Shown here piece by piece: positions 7,511 through 16,118 of a stretch of DNA of 52,768 nucleotides. The stretch's first letter is position 1; the number at the start of each line of letters is the position of its first letter. The position numbers and the translations under genes are program-made. The stretch covers positions 1 to 52,768 of the forward strand of contig NZ_BAEE01000008.1 in NCBI RefSeq assembly GCF_000241265.1, written 5' to 3'. The stretch comes from Gordonia araii NBRC 100433 (lineage in GTDB: Bacteria; Actinomycetota; Actinomycetes; Mycobacteriales; Mycobacteriaceae). The notes under the pieces are model-generated. The model was not told where the DNA came from. It made no database searches and saw only the letters and a program-made list of their open reading frames with translations.

Positions 7511-8265
7511 ACGACATCGCTGTGATGACCCGGCGCGGTCTGGTGTTGATGGCGCGGTCGCCGATGACCGTGGCCACCGCCGCGTTGATGCCGACGATCC
7601 TTCTGCTGCTCATGTCGGTCTCCTTCGGCAAGATGGTCATGCCGCTGGCGAGCCTCGCCGACTACGTCCAGTACTCCGCACCGGTGTTCGCGACGATGGG
7701 CGTGCTGTTCGGCTCGCTCTCCACCGCGATGGCCGCACACCAAGACCGCACCTCCGGGTTCGACGATCGGCTGCGCACCTTGCCGATGTCTCCCGTCGCA
7801 CCGCTGGCCGGACGGATCGTCGCCGACGTCGCCCGCAACGCCGTGACGCTCGCGATCATCACCGCTGTCGCGTTCGCACTCGGCTTCCGGTTCGAGAACG
7901 GATTCCTCGGCGCGGTCGTCTATTTCGCGCTGCCCCTCATCGTCGGTTTCGGCGTCGCATGGTTCATGGTGGCGGTGGCGATGATGGCGGAGTCGGCCGA
8001 AAGCGCGGTCAGCTCGCTGAACGCGGTGCTGCTGCTGATGACCTTCTTCTCGACCGGTTTCGTCCAGCGCGAGGATCTGCCCGGCTGGGCTCAGCCCATC
8101 GCGGCGGCCAATCCGATCTCCCACATCGCCGGTGCTATGCGCAGCGCGACGACCGCCGGCGAGCCGGTGTTCGGCTCGGATGCCGTGGTGAGCCTGATCT
8201 GGGCGGTGGGCTTGACCCTGGTCTTCGGTGTTCTCGCGACCCGCGCCTACCGTCGCGCCCGCTGA
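7507..8265 (+). CDS. DrrC-like ABC exporter permease
   Basis: 252 aa, with its ATG overlapping the previous stop by 4 bases. It is a second ABC-2 permease of the same fold, with GFDDRLRTLPMSPVAPLAGRIVADVARN as the cytoplasmic loop motif and about six helices, ending in an Arg-rich tail. It is homologous to the preceding permease but diverged, as DrrB and DrrC are. The whole operon sits behind an iron-box-like promoter and is convergent with a secreted HtaA-like protein only 6 bases away, so an iron- or haem-related export role is worth considering, but that is context only. Confidence 0.85.
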   Translation: MNDIAVMTRRGLVLMARSPMTVATAALMPTILLLLMSVSFGKMVMPLASLADYVQYSAPVFATMGVLFGSLSTAMAAHQDRTSGFDDRLRTLPMSPVAPLAGRIVADVARNAVTLAIITAVAFALGFRFENGFLGAVVYFALPLIVGFGVAWFMVAVAMMAESAESAVSSLNAVLLLMTFFSTGFVQREDLPGWAQPIAAANPISHIAGAMRSATTAGEPVFGSDAVVSLIWAVGLTLVFGVLATRAYRRAR

Positions 8266-8271
8266 CGTCCG

Positions 8272-9342
8272 TTAGCGGGCGAGCCGTAGATCCAGCGGTG
8301 CGGCCGGCCCGTTCGACAGGAGTGCCAGCACCTGCGGGGAGATTCCCGGCCGGAACGTGACGCGGGCACCGCGCTTGCCGTCGGACCCCGCTCCGCGCAG
8401 GTCGACGTCGGCGATGTCAATACGACGAGTCGCATCGGTGCCGTTCATGTTCGTCGTCGACGTCCGCATGCTCAGCACGCCGCGACCGTTCTGGACGCGC
8501 AACACCGGGTCGACGAGAGCGACCTCGCAGAGGTGGAACCGAGTCGAGGCCACCACCGTCCCGCGGAACCGCAGTGTGCCGTTGCCGTTGCGCAGGGTTC
8601 CGTCCCGCAGCTCGAACGACATGCGCCCGGCTTCGTCGACCGACGCCCCGTCGCTGCCGGTCACGCTGCCCTGCGTCGTCCCGGCAACCGTCCGGTAGAA
8701 CGACGGCGAGTAGGCCCACACCAGGTTGCGCGCCGGCGGCGCGGGCGTATTGGCTCCGGGCGCGGTGCTGTAGCGCAGCGGATGCCGCAGTTCATGTGCG
8801 GCGTTGTCGGCACCGGCGGCACCGTAGGTGTAGACGCCCCAGCGCGCGTTGGCCGGGATCGACTTCGGCGTCGCCAGCGTCAACGCGGCGGTGAAGGTCC
8901 CGTCGCCGCGGAGCGGCACCCACTGCTGACGGATGGTGCGGCAGAAGTCGAACGGCGCCGTCGGGACGCGCAGCAGCGCGCCGCGCGACATCGCCCACTG
9001 CACGCCGCTGCGGGCGGTCGCTCTGGCGGATTCGGGCGCACCGGCCGACGGTCGCCAGTGCGGCGCGAAAGCGCCGAAGGCGATGAACGTGCCGTGGGGA
9101 ACACCCGGTGGCACGGGAAGCGGGAAGCCGGCGGTGTTGGCATTCGGATCGAAGCCGCGCCCCTTCACGACGAGCTTGTCGCCCGGATGCAGCAGCGTCG
9201 AGCCGACCGGAGTCTTGCCGTCGGCGAGATAGACGCTGATCGAGGCTCGTGACGGCGCGGCGACAGCGGTCGGAGCGGTCGCCGGTGCGATCACCGCCGC
9301 GGCAGCGGTAGTGGCAACGAAAATCCCGATGAGGCGCCTCAT
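8272..9342 (-). CDS. Secreted HtaA-domain-like protein
   Basis: 356 aa from the ATG at 9342 (AGGG 8 bases upstream; a GTG at 9351 is the alternative). It has a Sec signal peptide with an Ala-rich core cut about after residue 29. Residues 33-185 look like an Ig-like surface domain (VGSTLLHPGDKLVVKGRGF). The C-terminal 150 residues (WAYSPSFYRTVAG...GSVTGSDGAS...LRFRGTVVASTRFHLCEVALVDPVLRV) match my recollection of the HtaA haem-acquisition domain of corynebacteria. No C-terminal TM or sortase motif is visible, so it is probably released or wall-associated. Haem binding is inference. Confidence 0.6.
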   Translation of the reverse strand: MRRLIGIFVATTAAAAVIAPATAPTAVAAPSRASISVYLADGKTPVGSTLLHPGDKLVVKGRGFDPNANTAGFPLPVPPGVPHGTFIAFGAFAPHWRPSAGAPESARATARSGVQWAMSRGALLRVPTAPFDFCRTIRQQWVPLRGDGTFTAALTLATPKSIPANARWGVYTYGAAGADNAAHELRHPLRYSTAPGANTPAPPARNLVWAYSPSFYRTVAGTTQGSVTGSDGASVDEAGRMSFELRDGTLRNGNGTLRFRGTVVASTRFHLCEVALVDPVLRVQNGRGVLSMRTSTTNMNGTDATRRIDIADVDLRGAGSDGKRGARVTFRPGISPQVLALLSNGPAAPLDLRLAR

Positions 9343-9375
9343 GAAGGTCACCCTAACTCCGAACGAGCGCCGCCC

Positions 9376-10524
9376 CTAGGTCTGGGTGCGACGATTGCCC
9401 CATTGGTCCCAGTTCTCCGGCACCTTGCGGCTCGGCTGCACGCGCGGCGGCTCACCGGGCATCTTGGGAAAGCTCGGCGGATACGGCAGATCGCCGAGGC
9501 CCTGTTCATCGTCGCGCGCGACCATCTCCAGCAGCGGCTCGATTCCCACGGCGGCGGCGGCCATGTCCGCCCAGGGATCGCCGCGGTCGGCGACGAGTGC
9601 GGCGACGGTGGACATGGTGAGGTCGTCGGGATCGGCATCGACGAGTTCGGTCCAGGTCAGCGGAGTCGACACCTTGCCTTTCGCGCTGCGCCGGACCGAG
9701 TAGGCCGATGCCATGCTGCGGTCGCGGGCGTTCTGGTTGTAGTCGATGAAGACGCGGTCGCCGCGCTCCTCCTTCCACCACGACATGGTGATGCGGTCGG
9801 GGGCGCGGCGCTCCATCTCACGGCCCAGCGCGATCACCGATCGACGGGTCGCGATGAAGTCCCACTGCGGCTTGACCGGGATGAACACGTGGATGCCGCG
9901 GCTGCCCGACGTCTTCACGAACCCGGGCAGGCCGAGTTCGTCGAGCACGGGTTTCACGACGTCGAGTGCGACCGCCCGCACCTCGTCGAAATCCTTTCCC
10001 GGCGGCGGGTCGAGGTCGATGCGCAGCTGGTCGGGGTGGTTGTTGGGGTGCTCGGTCCGCGCACTCCCCTCGTCGGTCGCCGGGTTCGACTCGTCGCCTC
10101 CGGGAGCGCCAGCGAGCGGAATCGTGTCGTCCACAGTCGGCCAGCAGTGGAAGGTGATCGTTCCCATCTGCGCGGCCCACGCGATGTCGGCGGGGATGGT
10201 CGGACACAGCGCGTGCCCGGTCCGCTTCGACGGGAACTCGATCACCGTGCCGTGCAGGTAGTCGGGCCGCTTGCGCGGCAGGTGCTTCTGATAGACCTCG
10301 TCGCCCTCGATCCCGTCGGGAAAGCGTTGCAGGAAGGTGGGCCGGCGGTAGACGGCACGCAGGAGCGGCCCCGGGTCGTCGGCGGTGCCCGCCATCGAGA
10401 CGTAGTAGTCGAAGACGTCGCGTTTGCGACCGCCTCCGGAAGCCTCGGGAAAGACGATCTTGTCCGGGCTGGTGAGTCGGACGGCCACGCCGTCGACGTC
10501 GACTTCGGTTGCGGGAGAGGCCAT
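9376..10524 (-). CDS. LigD-type polymerase/primase domain protein
   Basis: 382 aa from the ATG that overlaps the LigC stop by one base; a longer open frame upstream is only LigC in another frame. It holds the archaeo-eukaryotic-primase-like motifs of LigD PolDom: RIDLDPPPGKDF (catalytic Asp pair), TSGSRGIHVF and FIDYNQNARDRSMASAYSVR. It lacks the ligase and phosphoesterase domains of full LigD, so it resembles the stand-alone mycobacterial PolD1 (Rv3730c), which fills gaps with ribonucleotides in end-joining or base-excision repair. Coupling to LigC supports a gap-filling plus sealing unit. Confidence 0.9.
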   Translation of the reverse strand: MASPATEVDVDGVAVRLTSPDKIVFPEASGGGRKRDVFDYYVSMAGTADDPGPLLRAVYRRPTFLQRFPDGIEGDEVYQKHLPRKRPDYLHGTVIEFPSKRTGHALCPTIPADIAWAAQMGTITFHCWPTVDDTIPLAGAPGGDESNPATDEGSARTEHPNNHPDQLRIDLDPPPGKDFDEVRAVALDVVKPVLDELGLPGFVKTSGSRGIHVFIPVKPQWDFIATRRSVIALGREMERRAPDRITMSWWKEERGDRVFIDYNQNARDRSMASAYSVRRSAKGKVSTPLTWTELVDADPDDLTMSTVAALVADRGDPWADMAAAAVGIEPLLEMVARDDEQGLGDLPYPPSFPKMPGEPPRVQPSRKVPENWDQWGNRRTQT

Positions 10525-11585
10525 CACACGTCCTCCAGGACCGCGTAGAGGTCGTATTCGAGGGGGACTTCGAGCTGGTCGTAGCGGCAGCTCTGCGGCT
10601 CGCGGTCGGGACGCCAGCGCAGGAACTTCACGGTGTGGCGGAAACGCCCGTTCTCCATCTGGTCGTAGGCGAACTCGGCCACCAGCTCCTGGCGGACCGG
10701 GTAGAACTCGCCGGTGCCCGCCTGGCGCCATCGGGTAAGTTCGCCGGGATGCGGCTTGTCGGGGTCGAGGCGCATGGGTTCGAGAAGTTCTTGGAGTTCG
10801 ATCCGCTTGGCGTCGCTGAACGCGCTGGATCCGCCGACCATGCGGATGTCCCCGTCGTCGCCATAGAGACCCAGCAGCATCGAGCCGACACCGGTGCCGC
10901 TCTTGTGGACGCGGTAGCCGATGACGACACAGTCGGCGGTCCGCTTGTGTTTGATCTTGAGCATCTCCCGCTTGCCGGGAACATAGGGGCCGGAACGATC
11001 CTTGGCGACGATGCCGTCGAGTCCCGCCCCTTCGAATGCCGAGAACCAGCGCAGCGCGACGTCGGTATCGGAGGTGACGCGGCTCGCGCGGATCGTCGCC
11101 CGGCCCGCGTGCCCGGCGACCGCTTTCAGCAACGCCTCGCGACGGACGTCGAACGGTTCGGGCATGAGGTCGGATGACCCCAGCGCCAGCGCGTCGAAGC
11201 CGATGACGATCGCCGGCGTCTGCTCGGCGAGCATGTCGATGCGCGATTTCGCGGGATGAATCCGCTGGCTCAGCGCATCCCAGTCCAGGCGGTTCACGTC
11301 GCCGAAGGCGCGGGGAACACCGATCTCACCGTCGAGAACCACCTTGTCCGGCAACTCGGCGCGCACCGCCTCGACGACCTCGGGGAAGTAACGGGCCAGG
11401 TCTTTGCCGCCGCGCGACACCATCTCGACGTCGTCGCCGTCCCGGAAGACGAGGACGCGAAAGCCATCCCACTTGGGTTCGTACAACCACTTCGCGTCGC
11501 CGTCCGGCTGCGGCGGAACGGCCGTGACCGCTTTCGCGAGCATCGGGGCGACGGGCGGGTTTACCGGGAGATCCACATGGTTCAT
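10524..11585 (-). CDS. ligC: ATP-dependent DNA ligase, LigC type
   Basis: 353 aa. The nucleotidyl-transfer motif EPKWDGFR places the adenylated Lys at residue 38. Motifs III (VLDGEIGV), IV (GLDGIVAKD) and V (MLKIKHKR) follow, and a C-terminal OB-fold ends in QLEVPLEYD. The size and short form match mycobacterial LigC (Rv3731) rather than LigB or LigD. It lies immediately upstream of the LigD-type polymerase gene, the same pairing as Rv3730c/Rv3731 although there the genes are arranged differently. Likely a nick-sealing repair ligase working with that polymerase. Confidence 0.92.
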   Translation of the reverse strand: MNHVDLPVNPPVAPMLAKAVTAVPPQPDGDAKWLYEPKWDGFRVLVFRDGDDVEMVSRGGKDLARYFPEVVEAVRAELPDKVVLDGEIGVPRAFGDVNRLDWDALSQRIHPAKSRIDMLAEQTPAIVIGFDALALGSSDLMPEPFDVRREALLKAVAGHAGRATIRASRVTSDTDVALRWFSAFEGAGLDGIVAKDRSGPYVPGKREMLKIKHKRTADCVVIGYRVHKSGTGVGSMLLGLYGDDGDIRMVGGSSAFSDAKRIELQELLEPMRLDPDKPHPGELTRWRQAGTGEFYPVRQELVAEFAYDQMENGRFRHTVKFLRWRPDREPQSCRYDQLEVPLEYDLYAVLEDV

Positions 11586-11637
11586 CGTTCCATCTCAGTC
11601 CGACGGGCGCACCGGGTTGCGGTGTAGCCTTGCGCGC

Positions 11638-12453
11638 ATGTCCGAAGAGCGTCCCGACCGGCCCGCCTCGCCGCAGCCGGGGCCGCCGCCGCACCCCGGC
11701 CACCCTGGGCAACAGTTCGCTGGTCAGCCCTACGGCGGGCCGGCGCCCGGTGTGCCGCACCCGGGTATGTACCCACCCCAGCCGGGGATGCCCGGCGGGC
11801 CCCCTCCAGGCTGGGGACCGGGGACGCCGTTTCCCGGTGTGCCGCAGCCGCCGAAGAAGTCGTATACCGGGCTGATCGTCGTTGCCCTCGTGGCAGTCGT
11901 CGCGCTCGCAGCCGCCGGGGTGGCCTTGCTGGTGACCATCGGGCGCTCGCCGACGCCGACAACGGCCAGCTCGGCCAGCGGATTCGACGAGGTCTGCCAG
12001 GGCGGTTCGATATCGAACGCCGCCGAATTCGGCGCTCCGTATCGGCCCGTGGCATTCGTGCACCGCAGCAGCGACGTCGGCCACGCCGGCATCGGATCGT
12101 TTTCCGGCCGCGACACGTGGCGGAAGCTGCATCTCGGCTCGGCTTCCGACCTGCCTCCGAGCCAGCTCAACACGGTTGCCTGCCTCACCGAACTCAAGCA
12201 GGCCCGCAGTAAGACCCAGACTTGTACATTCACCCAGTCGGGCAGCGAGGTCCAGGTGGACTACTTCTCGACGCGGTACCAGGTCGCGGTGTACGAGGCG
12301 AAGACGGGACGCAAGGCCAAAGACCTGGGCGAGGTGAGCGGTTCGGCCGACTCCTGCCCCTTCCTCGCCTCCTTCGATAGAAACGACCGCCGGATCGTCG
12401 CCAGCCCCGATGCCCAGCCGCTGCAGACCCTGCTCGCCGGTTTCACCGGATAG
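11638..12453 (+). CDS. Proline-rich single-pass membrane protein, unknown function
   Basis: 271 aa from the ATG at 11638. Residues 1-75 are a Pro/Gly-rich cytoplasmic tail (repeats like HPGQQ, YGGPAPGVP, MYPPQPGMPG). One TM helix spans about 77-101, and about 170 residues lie outside. The outer part holds several cysteines (in EVCQGG, VACLTE, TQTCTF, DSCPF) that could form two disulfides. This layout is common among actinomycete envelope proteins of unknown role. The GluQ gene starts 15 bases after its stop, so the two are probably co-transcribed. Confidence 0.75.
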   Translation: MSEERPDRPASPQPGPPPHPGHPGQQFAGQPYGGPAPGVPHPGMYPPQPGMPGGPPPGWGPGTPFPGVPQPPKKSYTGLIVVALVAVVALAAAGVALLVTIGRSPTPTTASSASGFDEVCQGGSISNAAEFGAPYRPVAFVHRSSDVGHAGIGSFSGRDTWRKLHLGSASDLPPSQLNTVACLTELKQARSKTQTCTFTQSGSEVQVDYFSTRYQVAVYEAKTGRKAKDLGEVSGSADSCPFLASFDRNDRRIVASPDAQPLQTLLAGFTG

Positions 12454-12467
12454 CTGCGACAGCGGCC

Positions 12468-13364
12468 GTGGGTGACGATGCGGGGCGTTACGCGCCCTCC
12501 CCGTCGGGCGACCTGCACGTCGGCAACCTGCGCACGGCACTTCTGGCCTGGCTGTTCGCGCGCAGCACCGGGCGCCGGTTCCTGATGCGGATGGAGGACC
12601 TCGACGACCGCACGGTCGACGGCGCCGACGCCCGCCAGCTCGCCGACCTCGCCGACCTCGGCCTGGACTGGGATCCGCCGATGCTCTACCAATCGTCGCG
12701 CCGCGACCGCTACGACGCGGTCATCGACTCCCTCACGGCGGCCGGACGGACCTTCGACTGTTACTGCACTCGGCGCGAGATTCTGGAGGCGCCACGGGCT
12801 CCGCACGCACCCGAGGGCGCCTACCCGGGGACCTGCTTGCGGCTCACCGACGACGAGCTCGCGCGACGCCGGGAAACCGGGCGGCCGCCGGCCATCCGGC
12901 TGCGCACCGATGTCGACGAGTTCATCGTCGACGACGGCCGCCACGGTTCTTACTCCGGCACGGTCGACGACTTCGTGCTGCGCCGCGGCGACGGAACCCC
13001 CGCCTACAACCTGGCCGTCGTCGTCGACGATGCCGAGTCCGGCGTCGAACAGGTGGTCCGGGGCGACGACCTGCTGGCGTCCGCTCCTCGCCAGGCGTAC
13101 CTCGCGACGCTGCTCGGCTATGAACCGCCGGCCTATTGGCACGTTCCGCTGGTCGTGAACGCACAGGGGAAGCGCCTGTCCAAGCGCGACGGCGCGGTGA
13201 CGCTGACCGACCTTGCCGCGCAAGGAGTTTCAGCACAGGACGTGCTGGACGCGATGGCGCGGTCGCTGAACCTGGCCGCGGAAGCCGAGTCGGTCACCGC
13301 GGCACAGTTGCTCGACCGCTTCGACCCCGCCGTGCTTCCGCGCGAGCCGTGGGTCTGGGTATGA
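12468..13364 (+). CDS. gluQ: Glutamyl-Q tRNA(Asp) synthetase
   Basis: 298 aa from a GTG. It is a GluRS catalytic domain without the anticodon-binding domain, the hallmark of GluQ-RS. It has the HIGH-like APSPSGDLHVGNL, the KMSKS-like KRLSKRDG and the zinc-site region (CYCTRREI, YPGTC). The enzyme activates Glu without tRNA and attaches it to the queuosine at position 34 of tRNA-Asp. It makes sense only with queuosine, and the queuine tRNA-ribosyltransferase gene ends 10 bases away on the other strand. Confidence 0.93.
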   Translation: MGDDAGRYAPSPSGDLHVGNLRTALLAWLFARSTGRRFLMRMEDLDDRTVDGADARQLADLADLGLDWDPPMLYQSSRRDRYDAVIDSLTAAGRTFDCYCTRREILEAPRAPHAPEGAYPGTCLRLTDDELARRRETGRPPAIRLRTDVDEFIVDDGRHGSYSGTVDDFVLRRGDGTPAYNLAVVVDDAESGVEQVVRGDDLLASAPRQAYLATLLGYEPPAYWHVPLVVNAQGKRLSKRDGAVTLTDLAAQGVSAQDVLDAMARSLNLAAEAESVTAAQLLDRFDPAVLPREPWVWV

Positions 13365-13373
13365 CCCCGACGG

Positions 13374-14636
13374 CTATCCGCCGGTCGCAGCCCCGTCGTA
13401 GTAGCGGCCGAGGAAATCGTCGCGGTATTCCCGGTAGCACCCGTCTTCGATCGCCCGCCTGGCCCCGTCGACCATCTCGATGACGAACGAGAGGTTGTGC
13501 AGCGTCGCGAGGGTCGGCCCGAGCCCTTCCTTCGCCTTGAACAGATGGTGCAGATAGGCCCGCGAGTACTGCGACGTGTAGTTGGTGAGCTCCGCGTCGA
13601 GCGGGGCGAAGTCGTCGCGGAACCGGGCGTTGGTGATGTTGACGCGGCCGTGACGGGTGTAGATCGCGCCGTTGCGGGCGACGCGCGTCGGCGAGACGCA
13701 GTCGAATGTGTCGATCCCGTTCTCGATCGCCACGAAGATGTCGTCGGGCTCGCTGATCCCCAGCAGGTGTTTCGGCTTGTCCTCGGGCAACTCGGAGTTC
13801 ACCCACCCGACGATGGTCCCCAGGTTGTCCTTTTCGAGGGCCCCGCCGATTCCGAAGCCGCCGAACCCCTTGCCGCCGGCCGCCTCGTCGCGCGCGCCCA
13901 GCTCGGCAAGGTCGCGCGAGGCCTTGCGCCGCAGATCCTCGTATTGCGCACCCTGGATGACCGCCCACAGCGACTGCTGCGGACGATGGCCGCGCTCCAC
14001 GGACAGACGGTTGTGCTCGGCAAGGCACCGGATCGCCCACAGCCGGGTGCGCTCCAGCGAACTCTCCTGATAGCCGCGAGTGTTCATCAGCGTCGTCAGC
14101 TCGTCGAACGCGAAGATGATGTCCGCCCCCAGCTGGTGCTGGATCTGCATCGACAGTTCCGGGGTGAACCGATGCGTCGTCCCGTCGATGTGCGACTTGA
14201 AGGTCACGCCGTCGTCGTCTACCGCGGCCAGGCGCTCCTTGCCGTCGGCGATCTTCTCGTCGTCGGGGGCGTGGCCCGCCGACATCTCGATGACCTTCTT
14301 GAACCCCACGCCCAGCGACATCACCTGGAAGCCGCCGCTGTCGGTGTAGGTGGGCCCCGGCCAGTTCATGAACCTGCCGAGCCCGCCGGCGGCGTCGACG
14401 ATGCCGGGCCCCGGCTGCAGGTAGAGGTGGTAGGCATTGGCCAGGACGGCCTGGGCGCCCAGTTCGGCGACGGCCTCGGGCACCACCGTCTTCACCGTGG
14501 CCTTGGTCCCCACCGGAATGAATGCCGGCGTTGCGATATCGCCGTGCGGCGTGGAGATCACGCCGGTCCGCCCCAACCCTGATTCCAACCGAGTGCCGAC
14601 GGCGAACCTCGTCGCTGTAGAAGTCACGCACGGCAT
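13374..14636 (-). CDS. tgt: Queuine/preQ1 tRNA-guanine transglycosylase lacking the zinc cysteines
   Basis: About 420 aa (start at 14636 chosen; 14669 adds 11 residues; no clear ribosome site for either). It has the TGT hallmarks YTDSGGFQVMSLG (general acid/base Asp), TFDCVSPTRVARNG (nucleophile Asp) and the LHNL histidine. The usual zinc site CxCxxC before YSRAYLHHL reads LTNYTS here: all three cysteines are missing. The base-recognition loop reads GFGIGGALEKDNLG, with extra Gly and a longer loop than the bacterial LAVGE, which recalls queuine-using eukaryotic enzymes. With GluQ next door and no preQ1 synthesis genes in the window, queuine salvage is plausible but inferred. Confidence 0.88.
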   Translation of the reverse strand: MPCVTSTATRFAVGTRLESGLGRTGVISTPHGDIATPAFIPVGTKATVKTVVPEAVAELGAQAVLANAYHLYLQPGPGIVDAAGGLGRFMNWPGPTYTDSGGFQVMSLGVGFKKVIEMSAGHAPDDEKIADGKERLAAVDDDGVTFKSHIDGTTHRFTPELSMQIQHQLGADIIFAFDELTTLMNTRGYQESSLERTRLWAIRCLAEHNRLSVERGHRPQQSLWAVIQGAQYEDLRRKASRDLAELGARDEAAGGKGFGGFGIGGALEKDNLGTIVGWVNSELPEDKPKHLLGISEPDDIFVAIENGIDTFDCVSPTRVARNGAIYTRHGRVNITNARFRDDFAPLDAELTNYTSQYSRAYLHHLFKAKEGLGPTLATLHNLSFVIEMVDGARRAIEDGCYREYRDDFLGRYYDGAATGG

Positions 14637-14704
14637 TGTCGCAGGCAGCAGCCCATTCGGCACATTCATCGAAACTTAAGGCGCGCGTCGTTACCCTGGA
14701 TCCC

Positions 14705-15211
14705 ATGTTGGCAACCACGAAGACATCGATCACGCGCATGGTCGGCACCGCCGCGATCGCGGGCGCCGCGAGCCTGAGCCTGCTCGCTTGCGGTGGCGGT
14801 GACGACGCCACGACCACCGGCCAGGGTTCCGATTCCCCGGCCGCTTCGGCCGCGGCACCGTCGGAGCGCACCGCCACCTCCGACGACAACGGGGTGGCCG
14901 TCGTGCCCGGACCCAACCCGTCGAAGATCGGTCCTCCGGCCTCCATTCCCGCCGACCGCCACGTCCCCGACGTCCCCGGCACCAAATGCGGCCCGACGCG
15001 CGGGCCCGACGGCGCCCTCGAACTCGTCGTGTTCCAGGGCAAGGTGAACTGCGAGACGGCCAAGAAGGTGGCCGACGAGTACGGACCCAAGATCGCCAGC
15101 GGCCAGAAGCAGACGGTGCAGGGCTGGACCTGCGGGCCGTCGGACGGCGAGAACATCCTTGCCGCCTGCGCCAAGGGCAACAACATCTTCGTGTTCCAGA
15201 TCCCCAATTAA
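14705..15211 (+). CDS. Small lipoprotein
   Basis: 168 aa. The signal sequence ends in a lipobox LLAC with the lipidated Cys at residue 29, followed by a Gly/Asp/Ser/Ala-rich linker. The remaining roughly 90 residues carry four cysteines (in GTKCGPT, VNCETAK, WTCGPSD, AACAKG), likely two disulfides, and a compact domain ending FVFQIPN. No named family is recognised; lipoproteins of this shape are common in mycolata. The next ATG at 14738 would still leave a complete lipoprotein signal, so the start is uncertain. The gene is divergent from tgt. Confidence 0.8.
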   Translation: MLATTKTSITRMVGTAAIAGAASLSLLACGGGDDATTTGQGSDSPAASAAAPSERTATSDDNGVAVVPGPNPSKIGPPASIPADRHVPDVPGTKCGPTRGPDGALELVVFQGKVNCETAKKVADEYGPKIASGQKQTVQGWTCGPSDGENILAACAKGNNIFVFQIPN

Positions 15212-15254
15212 GCCGCTTGACCCTAACGCGACGTCAGGCACGACGCTGGTCACC

Positions 15255-16031
15255 GTGAGCGAGGAGAACAACCACCAGACGGTGGGCGAGATCGCCGGCC
15301 TGACCGGCGTCAGTGTTCGCACGCTGCACCACTACGACCACATCGGTCTTGTCGTGCCCAGTGAGCGTTCCTGGTCGGGTTACCGGCTCTACACCGACGC
15401 CGACGTCGAACGCCTGCACCGAGTGCTGGTGTATCGCGAGGTGGGCTTCTCCCTGGAGCAGATAGCGACCCTGCTCGACGATCCGGATGGCGACGAGCTG
15501 TCCCAGCTCGAAGACCAGCGCAAGCTGTTGGCCGAGCGGATCGATCGCTTGCACCGGATGGTCGCGGCATTGGAGGAACTCATGACGAGCAAGAACAACG
15601 GGGTCTCCCTCACCGCAGCCGAGCAAGCCGAGATCTTCGGCGACGACTGGCCCAACGAGGGATACGCCGCCGAGGCGCAGGAGCGCTGGGGCGACACCGA
15701 GCAGTGGCGCCAGAGCAAAGAGCGCACGGCGAAGATGTCGAAGGCCGACTGGCAGGCAGTGAAGGACGAGCAGGATGCCCTGTTCGCCGACCTCGCCTCG
15801 GCGAAGACCGGTGGTGTCGCTCCCGGTAGCGAAACCGCCAACGAACTGGCTGAGCGTCACCGCGCGAGCATCGCGCGGTTCTACGACTGCAGCCACTCGA
15901 TGCAGGTCTGCCTCGGCCAGATGTACGTCGCTGACGAGCGGTTCACGAAGACCTACGACGACCACGCCCCCGGGCTGGCGCAGTGGGTTCACGACATCAT
16001 CGTCGCGAATGCCGCAGGCTACGACGATTAG
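15255..16031 (+). CDS. MerR-family regulator with TipAS-like ligand domain
   Basis: 258 aa from GTG 15255. The N-terminal winged HTH QTVGEIAGLTGVSVRTLHHYDHIGLVVPS is typical MerR, with the dimerisation helix at about 85-120. The C-terminal half (about 125-255, with EIFGDDWPNEGYAAEAQERWGDTEQWRQS, then ELAERHRASIARFYDCS and MYVADERFTKTYD) matches the TipAS antibiotic-recognition domain of TipAL, including a cysteine in FYDCS where thiopeptides attach in the Streptomyces protein. It probably senses a drug or peptide and activates a divergent or distant target; no palindromic MerR box was identified. Confidence 0.9.
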   Translation: MSEENNHQTVGEIAGLTGVSVRTLHHYDHIGLVVPSERSWSGYRLYTDADVERLHRVLVYREVGFSLEQIATLLDDPDGDELSQLEDQRKLLAERIDRLHRMVAALEELMTSKNNGVSLTAAEQAEIFGDDWPNEGYAAEAQERWGDTEQWRQSKERTAKMSKADWQAVKDEQDALFADLASAKTGGVAPGSETANELAERHRASIARFYDCSHSMQVCLGQMYVADERFTKTYDDHAPGLAQWVHDIIVANAAGYDD

Positions 16032-16118
16032 CGCTCGGTCTTGATAGGTTGACCGGGTCTCCCGTCGCGGAGCGCGTTCACGCATCCGCCGGGAGCCCGG
16101 CCAACCGGAAGGATCGCC

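Noticed and set aside
8272..9351. Direct iron box for the HtaA-like gene
   Set aside because: TTAGGGTGACCTT just before the start matches only about half of the IdeR consensus and coincides with the ribosome site.
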